From Shewanella vesiculosa (GTDB lineage Bacteria; Pseudomonadota; Gammaproteobacteria; Enterobacterales; Shewanellaceae): a stretch of 64,000 bases of DNA. The notes below the pieces were generated by a model, which saw nothing but the letters and a program-made list of their open reading frames with translations, did not search any database and was not told where the DNA came from. Shown one piece after another: positions 54,035 to 63,850 of this stretch. The position numbers were made by a program, and so were the translations under genes. The stretch is taken from positions 4,076,501-4,140,500 of the forward strand of contig NZ_CP073588.1 in NCBI RefSeq assembly GCF_021560015.1, written 5' to 3'. How positions within the stretch are numbered: the stretch's first letter is position 1; every line of letters begins with the position of its first letter.

Positions 54035-55936
54035 CTAATCTTGTGAGGTGATCGAGGTGATTAAGTATTGTTGGGCAAAATCATCAGCATCTACTGGTTT
54101 ACCCAAATAATAACCCTGCCAGATGTTGGCGCCTTGTGTCGCCACAAAGTCGGCTTGAAATTGATTTTCAACGCCTTCTGCAACCAATGATAACTGTAAG
54201 TTATTTGCCATGGCAATAATGGTGCTGACTAACTGTCGGCTCTGTTCTGAGGTATCAAGATTGCAAATAAAACTGCGATCAATTTTAACCGAATTAAACG
54301 GATAATGTTGTAAGTAACTGAGTGACGAATAGCCAGTACCAAAATCATCTAACGATAAACGGATCCCGTGCTGATTTAACTTGCTCAATACATCTTGGGC
54401 ACATACTGTATCGTGGATTAACGCATTCTCGGTCAGCTCAATTTCAAGTAAATAGCCAGGTATTTTGTATAACTCAAGCAAGTTAACAATCTTGTCGACC
54501 AGGTAGCTGTCTTTTAGCTGTATGGGTGACATATTGATCGCCAGATAAAAATCTTGATTATAGAGTTCTCGCCAATAAGCTAATTGTTTCAGCGCACTTC
54601 TTAATACAAAATAACCCAGTTCAATGATCTGTCCTGAATGTTCTGCAATTTCAATAAATTCAGTTGGTGAAACTTGGCCTAACGTTGGGTTATGCCATCT
54701 TATCAGCACTTCAGCACCGACAACATTTTTGCTTTGTGTGCATACAAACGGTTGGTAATGTAACGACAACTCATCGCGTTTAAGTGCGCCTCTTAGTAAT
54801 GATTCCATTTGTATGCGACTAGACAGTTCAGATTCCATTTTTTGGTTAAAGAACTTATAGCTATTACTATTACCTGTTTCACAATGAGACAGAGCCGCAC
54901 TGGATTTTCTCGATAGGTCCATAAATCGGCTACCATCGTTAGGATAAAATGCGACTCCCATTGCGGTGGTAACGGATAATGACAAGTCTTCGACATAAAT
55001 TTCTTGGCCAAAGTGCTGACATAATCGACAGCAAAAATTCGCTATTTTATCCGCGAACAGCCGTTTTTTTGTGGTGATAACGATACAGAAGGTCGTCTCA
55101 CTGACAATGGCAATATAGGTGTTATTCGTCATAAAGCGTTGTAGCTTTTGCGCCACTATACTTCGCACTTTTTCACTGATGTCATAACCTAAACCGTCTT
55201 GAACGACTTTTAAGTTGGTGATGCTGAAATGGATTACTGAAATACAGGTAAATTCATTTTTTGTCGTCAGTTGGTTAAACATGGTTTCGAGCTGATTGAA
55301 TTTAGGCAAGCCAGTAACGATATCAAAACGTTGTTGAATATCTAATAGTTTTTCCGCTGCAACTCGTGAGTCGATTTCCTGCATTAATTCATTGTTAAGC
55401 TTCTCTAATTCAAAAGTCCGCTGCGCAATACGAGTTTCTAATAGTAAGTTGGCTTGTACCAGTTTTTCCTTTTGATCAAGTATTTCTAGATTACTTTCAA
55501 CATTTTTACGAAAGCACTCCAATAGCATGATGATGTCGGCGGAGTAGCCTTTTGCTTTTTTGTCTGATACGCAAATGGTGCCAAAGGTCTCGCCGTTGGG
55601 CCAATTGAGTGGTAAGCCGTAATAAGAAATCATCCCATGGGCAAGATCTGGATTTTGGCTCCAAAGGGGGTCGTTTAATGCATTCTCAACGTGTAATTCA
55701 GTTTGCTGTTTAATCACTGATTCACAATATAAGCCATGGCCTAGCTTGCCCTTCATCCCGGGTGTATATGGGTTATCGGTGTTATTGTTGGCGACACAGA
55801 CTTCCACTTCATTAGCATGAAGTTTCATGATTAATGATGCTGGCACTTTAGCGACCTTGGCGATGAGGTCGACAGCCGTTTGCCAAGACGTTAGCATTTC
55901 TGGCGGTATTGAAATGGTGTTATTTTTCAACAACAT
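54035..55936 (-). CDS. GAF / degenerate GGDEF / EAL c-di-GMP phosphodiesterase
   Basis: 633 residues, no membrane segment. GAF domain at about 15-155 (ending FGTICVSDKKAKGYS), a coiled coil at about 155-200, a GGDEF-like domain at about 205-365 whose catalytic motif is lost (SETTFCIVITT stands where GGDEF would be), then an EAL domain at about 380-625. The EAL domain has EVLIRW (for EAL), ELTENALI, DDFGTGYSSLSYL and KIDRSF, so the metal ligands are kept and it should break down c-di-GMP. Convergent with hcr. Signal sensed by the GAF domain unknown. Confidence 0.9.
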   Translation of the reverse strand: MLLKNNTISIPPEMLTSWQTAVDLIAKVAKVPASLIMKLHANEVEVCVANNNTDNPYTPGMKGKLGHGLYCESVIKQQTELHVENALNDPLWSQNPDLAHGMISYYGLPLNWPNGETFGTICVSDKKAKGYSADIIMLLECFRKNVESNLEILDQKEKLVQANLLLETRIAQRTFELEKLNNELMQEIDSRVAAEKLLDIQQRFDIVTGLPKFNQLETMFNQLTTKNEFTCISVIHFSITNLKVVQDGLGYDISEKVRSIVAQKLQRFMTNNTYIAIVSETTFCIVITTKKRLFADKIANFCCRLCQHFGQEIYVEDLSLSVTTAMGVAFYPNDGSRFMDLSRKSSAALSHCETGNSNSYKFFNQKMESELSSRIQMESLLRGALKRDELSLHYQPFVCTQSKNVVGAEVLIRWHNPTLGQVSPTEFIEIAEHSGQIIELGYFVLRSALKQLAYWRELYNQDFYLAINMSPIQLKDSYLVDKIVNLLELYKIPGYLLEIELTENALIHDTVCAQDVLSKLNQHGIRLSLDDFGTGYSSLSYLQHYPFNSVKIDRSFICNLDTSEQSRQLVSTIIAMANNLQLSLVAEGVENQFQADFVATQGANIWQGYYLGKPVDADDFAQQYLITSITSQD

Positions 55937-56484
55937 TATGACCTCTTATTTTATTGTTACTCAAAAAACATACTGTTTGTACGTAACGAGATACGTCAAC
56001 AGGTCGCCACTCTGTAACATTGGCGAATTCGAGATTATTAACATTTAAAATAGTGAATCGTTACAAATTATTTTAAAATCAAATGCTTAAAAGTTTTGTG
56101 TAAAGTGCAACGAGATAGTGTGAGGTCTTGAATGAAGGGAAATACTGGTTGGGTAATTTCTAAAGAGTCCATTGTGATGCTACATAACGGGCTAACTGCC
56201 GTAGCTACTCTTTCATCCATGAATCTCGCATCGATCCCTTACAACGTACAATAACAAACTAACATAAAATACTATCACTATGTTGGTTATTAATGTTTTT
56301 GTCGCGAGTTCGAGCGCAGCTGGTCTGGTTATATGGATTAGCTTGGCATTGATAGTGAAACATGAGCTTGGCTAATAGTCAGCTTGGATCATAAAGCCTG
56401 CTTTATTGGCAAAGCAGGCAAGCAATGTGCGGTTAGAGCTTTTGTTAAATTTAGTATTTAACCTGAACTTGGGATCAGAGGTCG
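55937..56484. other. Intergenic region, no gene recognised
   Basis: 548 bp. Contains one hairpin, GCCTGCTTT / AAAGCAGGC, at about 56396-56420 without a T run. No coding or RNA gene was seen. Confidence 0.45.
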
Positions 56485-57003
56485 TTATTTGTTGTTAAAT
56501 GACATCACATAACGATTGAAGGTCAACTCGCCATCTTGGTATTGGGAGTGGTAGGTCATTCCTAGTTTAGTCGCAACATTAATTGAACCGCTGTTGGCAT
56601 CGGCGACATCGGCATAAACAATGTCTAAATTCATATGTTTGTTTGCGTATTCAATACAAGCCTTATTAGCTTCAGTGGCTAAACCTATCCCCCAATAATC
56701 TGGATGTAAGCGGTAGCCAATATCAATGGCATTGATGCGGATTTCATTTTTAAAACCGCAAAACCCAATAACAGTATTGCTATCTTTAAGGACCACAGCC
56801 CAACGACCAAAACCGTACTGTTGATATTCAACTAACCAAATATCACGAATGATGTTTTCTGCATCTTGCAACCTTGTGCACACTCCCGCATCGCCAGTGT
56901 AACGATTAACCTGCTCAGGGGTATTAAAGTGCAATACTGCAGGAGCGTCTTCAAGAGTAAATTCGCGAATAATTAACCTTGGCGTTTCAGTAATGACTTT
57001 CAT
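56485..57003 (-). CDS. GNAT family N-acetyltransferase, RimJ/RimL type
   Basis: 172 residues. Starts MKVITETPRLIIREFTLEDA, the normal opening of the RimJ/RimL group. The acetyl-CoA-binding region is DIGYRLHPDYWGIGLATEAN (about 95-114), followed by the family segment NSGSINVATKLGM. It would move an acetyl group to an amine of a small molecule or protein. Cytoplasmic; single gene. Confidence 0.9.
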   Translation of the reverse strand: MKVITETPRLIIREFTLEDAPAVLHFNTPEQVNRYTGDAGVCTRLQDAENIIRDIWLVEYQQYGFGRWAVVLKDSNTVIGFCGFKNEIRINAIDIGYRLHPDYWGIGLATEANKACIEYANKHMNLDIVYADVADANSGSINVATKLGMTYHSQYQDGELTFNRYVMSFNNK

Positions 57004-57155
57004 TATTTTTCCTTTTGATTGGTTTCCCTGCTTATCCTCTGTATGACCACAATGAGTTAATCTTTTAAGCGAGTGCCAGGAAATTAAAACCCATTACAAA
57101 GTGGCCTAAGCTTGTGGTAGGTTAACATATTCAATTTCCGACAATTAAGAATAAT

Positions 57156-58496
57156 ATGGCCTGCCTTCGTGTTGTTTACCCGTTATTAGCGTTAGCGATT
57201 TCAGCTGCGTCACTGTCATTGACAGCTGCTGCAAGTGAACTTGATCAATCTGTCACTAAAGCTTTGCCTAAACTTGAGCAGCTTTATTTACATTTGCATC
57301 AACACCCTGAATTGTCATATCAAGAAAAAGCCACTAGTCAACGTATGGCGCAAGAGCTTAAACAACTCGGTTTTGAAGTGACGTCAAATTTTGGTGGTTA
57401 TGGTGTGGTTGGCATTGTTAAAAATGGTAATGGGCCAGTGGTGATGATCCGCGCTGACATCGATGGCTTACCTATTATTGAACAAACGGGCAAAGAATAT
57501 GCCTCGACCGTGACCACAGTAGATGCCAGTAATAATACCGTGGGGATTATGCATGGTTGTGGCCATGACATTCACATGACCAGTTTAATTGGCACAGCAC
57601 AACAATTGATGCTTCACAAAGCCGATTGGCAAGGTACGTTAATGATGGTGGCTCAACCAGCAGAGGAGGTCGGTGGCGGTGCAAAAGCCATGCTTAAACA
57701 GGGGTTATTTTATCAATTCCCAACACCAGATAGTATTATTGGTTTACATGTTAGTGCAGCAATTCCAGCAGGAAAAGTCGGCACCGTAAGCGGTTATGCT
57801 TTGGCGAATGTTGATTCGGTTGATATTACCATTAAGGGGAAAGGCGGCCATGGCGCTTATCCGCACGCAACCATAGATCCGGTTGTTATTGCTGCGCGCA
57901 CCGTACTTGCACTGCAAACCATTGTTAGCCGCGAAGTGTCACCATTAGAGCCTAATGTGGTAACTGTTGGCTCGATCCATGGTGGATCAAAGCACAATAT
58001 TATTTCCGATGAGGTCAAGCTGCAACTGACATTACGCTCTTACAATCCTAAGGTTCGTGAGCAGCAAATAGCGGCGATTAAACGGATTACTTCGGGTATT
58101 GCAATAAGTGCAGGCTTACCTGATGAACTTATGCCTGTGGTGTATGTGCATGATGATGAAACTATCCCTTCAACGTATAACGATCCCTCATTAGCCGCTA
58201 AGGTTAAAGCCAGTATTGAAGCCGAGTTAGGTCGTGATAATGTGCTGGTAGCACCGCCCGTAATGGCTGGCGAAGATTTTGGTTTATATGGACTCACGCC
58301 AGAGAAACGTCCTATTACCTTATTTTGGCTTGGCGGGGTCGACCCTAGCCTGTATCAAGCGAGCCTTGAGTCTGGCGATACCTTACCGTCTTTGCATTCG
58401 AGTCAGTTTGCACCCGATTATCCGTTAACGATTCGCACTGGTGTAAGAGCGATGACGCGCACCGCGATGGATTTATTTAATCAGCCAGCGCAATAA
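57156..58496 (+). CDS. M20 family amidohydrolase, periplasmic
   Basis: 446 residues with a signal peptide (about 1-26, ending LTAAAS). M20D-type domain: HQHPELSYQEKATSQRM, metal site MHGCGHDIHM (Cys and His), AEEVGGGA (catalytic Glu), a dimerisation lid domain beginning ITIKGKGGHGAYPH, and PPVMAGEDFG near the end. Cleaves N-acyl or amide bonds of amino acids, as in hippurate or indole-acetyl-amino-acid hydrolases. The exact substrate is not predictable. Single gene before ppiB. Confidence 0.9.
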   Translation: MACLRVVYPLLALAISAASLSLTAAASELDQSVTKALPKLEQLYLHLHQHPELSYQEKATSQRMAQELKQLGFEVTSNFGGYGVVGIVKNGNGPVVMIRADIDGLPIIEQTGKEYASTVTTVDASNNTVGIMHGCGHDIHMTSLIGTAQQLMLHKADWQGTLMMVAQPAEEVGGGAKAMLKQGLFYQFPTPDSIIGLHVSAAIPAGKVGTVSGYALANVDSVDITIKGKGGHGAYPHATIDPVVIAARTVLALQTIVSREVSPLEPNVVTVGSIHGGSKHNIISDEVKLQLTLRSYNPKVREQQIAAIKRITSGIAISAGLPDELMPVVYVHDDETIPSTYNDPSLAAKVKASIEAELGRDNVLVAPPVMAGEDFGLYGLTPEKRPITLFWLGGVDPSLYQASLESGDTLPSLHSSQFAPDYPLTIRTGVRAMTRTAMDLFNQPAQ

Positions 58497-58590
58497 ATTC
58501 CAAGTGTTCAGCGATAGGATTTCCTTTAGCGATAAGTGGAATAGCAGCTATAATGGCGGCTATTCTCATTTTTAACCCCGTGGGCAGTAT

Positions 58591-59100
58591 ATGATTGTTT
58601 TTACAACTAATCTTGGCGATTTTACCGTAGAACTGGAAATGGAACGCGCGCCAGTTTCATCAAAGAACTTTTTAAAATATTGCCAAGATGGCTTTTATGA
58701 AGGAACGATATTTCATCGAGTGATTAAAGGCTTTATGGTGCAAGGTGGTGGCTTAACCGCCAAAATGAAAGAAAAACCCACTCGTGACCCGATTGCCAAT
58801 GAAGCCAATAAAGGCTTGAAAAACGTGATCGGCACATTAGCGATGGCGCGAACAGATGCACCACATTCTGCTACTGGGCAGTTCTTCATTAATGTTGCCG
58901 ACAATGATTTTCTCGACCATGCAGCCATGACTAATGCTGGCTGGGGTTATGCTGTATTTGCTAAAGTCACAGCGGGGATGGACGTTATTCAGCAAATGGA
59001 GCGGGTGAAAACTACCACCATGGCTGGCCATGAAGATGTGCCGCGAGAACCTATTATTGTTGAGAAAGTGACTATTATTGACGAAAAAACTGTGGCTTGA
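58591..59100 (+). CDS. ppiB: Cytoplasmic cyclophilin peptidyl-prolyl isomerase B
   Basis: 169 residues, no signal peptide. Cyclophilin signature GTIFHRVIKGFMVQGGG with the catalytic Arg, then MARTDAPHSATGQFFINVADNDFLD and GYAVFAKVTAGMDVI. Speeds prolyl isomerisation in protein folding. Terminator at 59192. Of interest because the window's other isomerase, ppiC, is frameshifted. Confidence 0.95.
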   Translation: MIVFTTNLGDFTVELEMERAPVSSKNFLKYCQDGFYEGTIFHRVIKGFMVQGGGLTAKMKEKPTRDPIANEANKGLKNVIGTLAMARTDAPHSATGQFFINVADNDFLDHAAMTNAGWGYAVFAKVTAGMDVIQQMERVKTTTMAGHEDVPREPIIVEKVTIIDEKTVA

Positions 59101-59191
59101 GATTGTTGATTTAAGAGTTTTGATTCAGTGACTTGAATCAAATATCTTTCTTAACGTTTCAGTTTTGGTCTGTGCTTAAAGGCATAAATAC

Positions 59192-59225
59192 AAAAAGGTT
59201 CGACAGTGATGTCGAACCTTTTTTT
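59192..59225. terminator. Bidirectional terminator between ppiB and the porin
   Basis: Stem AAAAAGGTTCGACA / TGTCGAACCTTTTT with a GTGA loop, between convergent genes. Confidence 0.93.
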
Positions 59226-59250
59226 GATCGGCAATTAACACCAAATTACA

Positions 59251-60459
59251 TTAAAGTGTGAAACGGATACCAATGGCAACGCCGTCATCTTCAGACACTT
59301 CCATTCTTGCTTGTTGTGCTTTGTCTGCGCTGGTGAAATCGCTGTAATCACGACGCGCTTCAATATACACAACAGTATCTGGATCAAATACATAATGTAA
59401 ACCTACTACGAAAAACTGACGTTTGAACATGTCATTTGGGTCAGCATTATAGTTAGGTTGGATGACATAGTTAGTGCCAGCATCTAAGATGTTATACGAC
59501 AAGAACGTACGAATATTGTTATCAAACTTGTATGAGAATAATGATTCAAGACCTACAGCGTCGTTAATTAAACGGCCGATATTGTCGGTGTCATGATTTT
59601 CATTTTTGTTGACGTTGGCAGCAGCATAAAAACCATTCTGGTCAAAGTTGCCCCAAGTAATGCCCATGCCGTAAATAAGATCAACAGCAGTAGATGAAGT
59701 GCCATTACCAAAGGTCACATCAAACTCACCGCGGTTAACACCAGCAGTTAACACTAATTTGTCTGTTGCTTGATAAGTTACTGCACCACCATAGGTGTAG
59801 TTATACTCAACTTGTTGCGCAGAAGGTGAACTTGCTGCCCATAATTCTTCACAGGCATCTTGAGTAATATTTTCAACATCGCAAGTATAGAAAGCGCTGT
59901 TTTTAAGTTGCGCCTGTACTGCAAAACTGACATCGCCAAAACTGTTACGATATTGAACAGTTTTGTCGCCACGACCAACACCGTTTACCGCACCGTCATC
60001 TTTGTTATAAGTATAAACACCGGCAGTGTTACCGTCCCACACAAAACCATAGTTGGTACTGTATACCACGTCATACCAAGCACCCCACTGCTTGCCAATT
60101 GTGATGCTACCGTATTTGTCGTGTGATAAACCTGCATAGCCAAGACGGTTATAGAAAAACTCTTCTTGGATTGATTCAAAGCGGTTGTTATACACAATAT
60201 CTGTGCTGCCTACAGGGTTTACACCCCATTCAAGCAAAGCGTATGCTTTCCAATCATTTTGTAATTGACGACTAAAACCAAAATTAATTCGAGAAGCACC
60301 GTTAACAACTTCTGTTTCGCCTTGGGTATTGATGACGCGCGCATCGATAAATCCGCCAATTTTAACAGCATTGACATCATCTTTATAAATTTCGATTGCT
60401 GAGGCCGAAGGGATAACCAGAATGGTTGAAATCAATGCTGCAACTAAAGTTTTATTCAT
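59251..60459 (-). CDS. Gram-negative porin, general diffusion type
   Basis: 402 residues from ATG 60459 (GAGAT upstream; frame open to 60492). Signal peptide MNKTLVAALISTILVIPSASA. The rest alternates as in 16-strand porins: IEIYKDDVNAVKIGGFIDAR at the start, KYGSITIGKQWGAWYDVVY (the PEFxG-like loop-3 region) and the C-terminal strand VAIGIRFTL ending in a hydrophobic residue as needed for BAM. Three Cys within a loop (YTCDVE, QDACEEL). Outer membrane. Expression signals not obvious. Confidence 0.9.
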   Translation of the reverse strand: MNKTLVAALISTILVIPSASAIEIYKDDVNAVKIGGFIDARVINTQGETEVVNGASRINFGFSRQLQNDWKAYALLEWGVNPVGSTDIVYNNRFESIQEEFFYNRLGYAGLSHDKYGSITIGKQWGAWYDVVYSTNYGFVWDGNTAGVYTYNKDDGAVNGVGRGDKTVQYRNSFGDVSFAVQAQLKNSAFYTCDVENITQDACEELWAASSPSAQQVEYNYTYGGAVTYQATDKLVLTAGVNRGEFDVTFGNGTSSTAVDLIYGMGITWGNFDQNGFYAAANVNKNENHDTDNIGRLINDAVGLESLFSYKFDNNIRTFLSYNILDAGTNYVIQPNYNADPNDMFKRQFFVVGLHYVFDPDTVVYIEARRDYSDFTSADKAQQARMEVSEDDGVAIGIRFTL

Positions 60460-60828
60460 TTTAATCTCTTGTCTTGTTATTTGAGTAAGCACAGCTTAGT
60501 CCGTTAATATATCTTTCCATTGAGACGACGGAGAGTAGCAAACCATCAGTTGACTAACAAAGTGAAATATGCTCAAAAAAGGCGATATACATCATAAAAT
60601 GCATTGTTCAATGACTTAGCTAAAGCTCGTGTTAATAGCGAGTTAGGTGCCAGTTAATAATTGTAAGCAAATGTTAATTGGTGGTTGCTTATGCATGTAA
60701 GGTAGTTTTTTACCCAGTCATAGTGGTGTGCATTTTATCTATAATTAATTTGATGTAGATCGCTACTTTATTCTTCAAATGTCATACGCTTAATTAGGCA
60801 CTGTTATCGATTTTTCGGGAGCAACACT
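60460..60828. other. Intergenic region, divergent promoters
   Basis: 369 bp. Includes TTGAT-GTAG-ATCGC at 60750-60763, an imperfect FNR-like site. Otherwise nothing was recognised. Confidence 0.4.
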
Positions 60829-62301
60829 ATGCACATGACTTTGCAGTTTTTCGGCGCAACGGAAGAGGTCACTGGATCTTGCCATTTACTCACGGTCAAT
60901 GGACAGCAAGTGCTGCTTGATTGTGGCTTAATTCAAGGGAGTAAAGCTGACGCGTTACGTAATCACGATCCTTTTCCATTCGATGCGACACAAATCCATG
61001 CAGTAGTATTAAGCCATGCACACATTGATCATTCCGGCCGTTTGCCTTATTTGATTAATCAGGGGTTTACTGGCCCCATTTATACTCAAAAAGCCACTGC
61101 GCAGTTATGTGATGTCATGTTGCGCGATGCGGCCATGCTGCAAGAAAGAGATACCGACAGGCAAAATAAAAAACGAGCTAAACATGATTTAGCGCTGCTT
61201 GAGCCGTTATTTACTGAGAAAGATGTCGATCAAGTGATGGCACAATTTGAGGTGGTAGATTACGGTCAACGAGTGCAGGTTGCCGATGCGGTAGAAGTTT
61301 GTTTGTCTGATGCCGGGCATATTCTAGGTTCTGCTGTGGTTGAGTTGTGGTTAGGCAATAAACCTGAGCAAAAAAAACTGGTGTTTAGTGGTGACTTAGG
61401 CCGAGCAGGCATGCCTATATTGGATGACCCAACCTTTATTGAACAAGCCGATTTGGTGTTGATGGAAAGCACCTATGGCGATAGATCTCACCGCAGTTGG
61501 CAAGATACCTTGGTCGAGTTGAAATCCATCTTTAAAGATACGATTCATCAGAGTCGTGGCAATATTTTAATTCCCGCGTTTTCGGTTGGGCGTGCCCAAG
61601 AGTTGTTATATTTGTTTCATTTATATGCCAAAGAGTGGGATTTATCTGGTTGGCGTATTTGCTTAGACAGCCCTATGGCGATAAAGGCTACTGAGATATA
61701 TGTTAATAATTACCCATTAATGGACGATGATTTTAAGCGCTTTACCCGCTTATCTCCCGGGAAGCATCCCTTGTTGTCTTGCGCTGAGTTTATTAATAGT
61801 ACCGAAGAGTCGATAGAGCTAAATGATATTCATAAAGGGCTGATTATTATTGCGGGCAGCGGTATGTGTAATGGCGGCCGTATTCGCAATCATTTTGTGC
61901 ATAATTTGTGGCGTACCGAAGCCGATATTATTATTTGTGGTTTTCAGGCACTAGGTACACCCGGGCGACTATTAGTGGATGGGGCAACAGAACTCACTAT
62001 TCATGGCCAGAGCGTTAAGGTGGCTGCCCGTCTTCATACTGTGGGGGGCTTATCTGCTCATGCCGATCAAACCGAATTATTGAGTTGGTATCAGCATTTT
62101 CATCAAGCCCCCCCGGTGATTTTGGTGCATGGTGAGTCAAAAGCGCAACAAGTATTAATTGAAGCATTGAATCAAGATGCCACTCATAAACCGAAAAATA
62201 GTGCCATTGCCCAGCGCGGAGATTGCTTAGATTTAAACGCTTTGCCTGAGTTGGTATGGCTGAATAAGGCTAGTGAATCTAATGAGACACCAGAAACGTG
62301 A
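60829..62301 (+). CDS. MBL-fold beta-CASP metallo-hydrolase, RNA-processing type
   Basis: 490 residues. Metallo-beta-lactamase core with zinc motif SHAHIDHSGRLPYL and further ligands in DAGHILGSA and SGDLGR; a beta-CASP domain (about 185-380, opening MESTYGDRSH); and the RNA-specificity segment VGGLSAHADQ and ILVHGE at the C-terminus. This matches the CPSF73/Ysh1-like bacterial proteins, so it may be a ribonuclease. An in-frame ATG two codons later is an alternative start. Confidence 0.92.
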   Translation: MHMTLQFFGATEEVTGSCHLLTVNGQQVLLDCGLIQGSKADALRNHDPFPFDATQIHAVVLSHAHIDHSGRLPYLINQGFTGPIYTQKATAQLCDVMLRDAAMLQERDTDRQNKKRAKHDLALLEPLFTEKDVDQVMAQFEVVDYGQRVQVADAVEVCLSDAGHILGSAVVELWLGNKPEQKKLVFSGDLGRAGMPILDDPTFIEQADLVLMESTYGDRSHRSWQDTLVELKSIFKDTIHQSRGNILIPAFSVGRAQELLYLFHLYAKEWDLSGWRICLDSPMAIKATEIYVNNYPLMDDDFKRFTRLSPGKHPLLSCAEFINSTEESIELNDIHKGLIIIAGSGMCNGGRIRNHFVHNLWRTEADIIICGFQALGTPGRLLVDGATELTIHGQSVKVAARLHTVGGLSAHADQTELLSWYQHFHQAPPVILVHGESKAQQVLIEALNQDATHKPKNSAIAQRGDCLDLNALPELVWLNKASESNETPET

Positions 62302-62346
62302 CTCGAGTTAATGTGTTATTAGGTGATCGATTGCTTAGCCTGCGGG

Positions 62347-62682
62347 CTAAGCATCAATTTCGTGTTGCAGTTTTTCAATATCATCTAAAATACGCATAAA
62401 CTTTTGCCCAAACTCGGTTACCTCATATTCTACTCTAGGTGGGATTTCAGGGTAGTTGGTTTTATTTAAGATGCCGAATTCGATGTTTTTCTTTAGGCAT
62501 TGATTCAACACTTTAGTGCTCAGGCCTTCAACCGATTTGACCATTTCACCAGGGCGATTGATGTTATTAGCCAATAACTGATACACAGTTAACGACCATT
62601 TGCAGCCGTAAATGGTTTCAACCATACGAGCACTTTTTTCTGGCGCCGATTTTCGGGTAAATAATTTTTCGTTTGTATTCAT
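62347..62682 (-). CDS. HxlR family transcriptional regulator
   Basis: 111 residues from ATG 62682; frame open to 62706 without a better site. Single winged-helix HxlR domain with IYGCKWSLTVYQLLANNINR, VEGLSTKVLNQCLKKNIEFGIL and EIPPRVEYEVTEFGQKF. Cys27 stands where most members have Gly (GGKW), so a thiol sensor is possible, as in YodB/HypR relatives. Divergent from an SDR gene, the usual target layout. Confidence 0.88.
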   Translation of the reverse strand: MNTNEKLFTRKSAPEKSARMVETIYGCKWSLTVYQLLANNINRPGEMVKSVEGLSTKVLNQCLKKNIEFGILNKTNYPEIPPRVEYEVTEFGQKFMRILDDIEKLQHEIDA

Positions 62683-62688
62683 TAATAT

Positions 62689-62702
62689 GTACCTAAAAGT
62701 AC
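62689..62702. promoter_or_regulatory. Candidate HxlR operator GTAC-N6-GTAC
   Basis: GTACCTAAAAGTAC lies directly before the HxlR start. A second imperfect palindrome, ACTATTC-AAAA-GGATAGT, is at about 62725-62742 toward the SDR gene. Assigned by position. Confidence 0.45.
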
Positions 62703-62787
62703 CCATGCAACCGATTTGTACTTACTATTCAAAAGGATAGTTTACCAATAAGCTTACCACAATTACTATTACATTAGGTGCGAACAC

Positions 62788-63555
62788 ATGACGAATTTAA
62801 CTTCAAAAACAGCGCTAATTATTGGCGGTACGAGTGGTATTGGTTTTGAAACGGCTAAGCAATTAGTCACTCAAGGTATTGATACCATTATTGTGGGTAA
62901 CAAGGCTGATAAGCTTAATGCGGCAGTGGCGCAGCTATCATCATTAGGACATGTTAGCGGATTTCAAGCTAATTTATACGACGCAGAAGACTTAGCGCGT
63001 TTGCTCAAGATGATCGACGCAACTGATCATCATATTGCACACTTAGTGAATGCCGCTGGATACTTTAATCCTAAGCCATTTTTAGAGCATCAAGTGAGTG
63101 ATTACGATATTTATATGGAACTTAACAAAGCGATTTTTGTTATTTCCCAAGCCGCTGCTAAAAACATGGTTAAACATGGCGGTGGCAGCATAGTGAATAT
63201 TGGGTCTATGTGGGCTAAACAAGCCATCAAAGCCACACCATCAAGTGCCTATTCTATGGCTAAAGCAGGTTTACATGCGTTAACTCAACACATGGCAATG
63301 GAACTGGCAGACAGTCATATTCGAGTTAATGCAGTATCGCCAGCGGTTGTAAGCACGCCAATTTATGAAGCATTTATTGAACCGCAAGATATGACCGGTG
63401 TGCTTGAAAGCTTTAATGCATTTCATCCTATCGGCAGAGTGGGCAGTCCGACCGATGTTGCTAATAGCATAGTGTTTTTGTTATCAGAGCAAGCATCTTG
63501 GGTGACCGGAGCCGTGTGGGATATTGATGGCGGCGTAATGGCTGGCCGTAACTAG
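62788..63555 (+). CDS. Short-chain dehydrogenase/reductase, HxlR-linked
   Basis: 255 residues. Cofactor motif GGTSGIG, then HLVNAAG, catalytic Ser in VNIGSMW, Tyr and Lys in YSMAKAG, and a C-terminal [15 protein letters not shown] typical of SDRs. NAD(P)-dependent oxidoreductase of unknown small substrate. Divergent from the HxlR gene, 105 bp between starts, so probably derepressed by an electrophile or other stress. Confidence 0.92.
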   Translation: MTNLTSKTALIIGGTSGIGFETAKQLVTQGIDTIIVGNKADKLNAAVAQLSSLGHVSGFQANLYDAEDLARLLKMIDATDHHIAHLVNAAGYFNPKPFLEHQVSDYDIYMELNKAIFVISQAAAKNMVKHGGGSIVNIGSMWAKQAIKATPSSAYSMAKAGLHALTQHMAMELADSHIRVNAVSPAVVSTPIYEAFIEPQDMTGVLESFNAFHPIGRVGSPTDVANSIVFLLSEQASWVTGAVWDIDGGVMAGRN

Positions 63556-63850
63556 TTATACTTCAAAAGGCCAATGCAGTCGCCATGGTCGTTACTGTTT
63601 GGCTATCGTCCTAATATCTAACCCAGTGTTGAGTATCCGACGATTAAGTTGTCGCGATGCGCTAATGCGCAGGTTGGGGTATTAATGTTCGATGTTAGTT
63701 GGCAAGGAGCGATCTGGTTCGCCCTTTGTTAGCAGAGGTCATCTTTTGAGGCTGATTAGATTAAATCACATTTAATAAGCGTTAATATTTCATTCTATAA
63801 ATCACTCTGACACGTTAAGCTATGCACAAATAAGTGATGTGAGCAGCGTG

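Noticed and set aside
56396..56420. GCCTGCTTT / AAAGCAGGC hairpin as a terminator
   Set aside because: No T run on either side and no gene ending close by.
60750..60763. TTGAT-GTAG-ATCGC as an FNR site before the beta-CASP gene
   Set aside because: Two mismatches in the right arm; too weak to call next to the perfect site at 49529.
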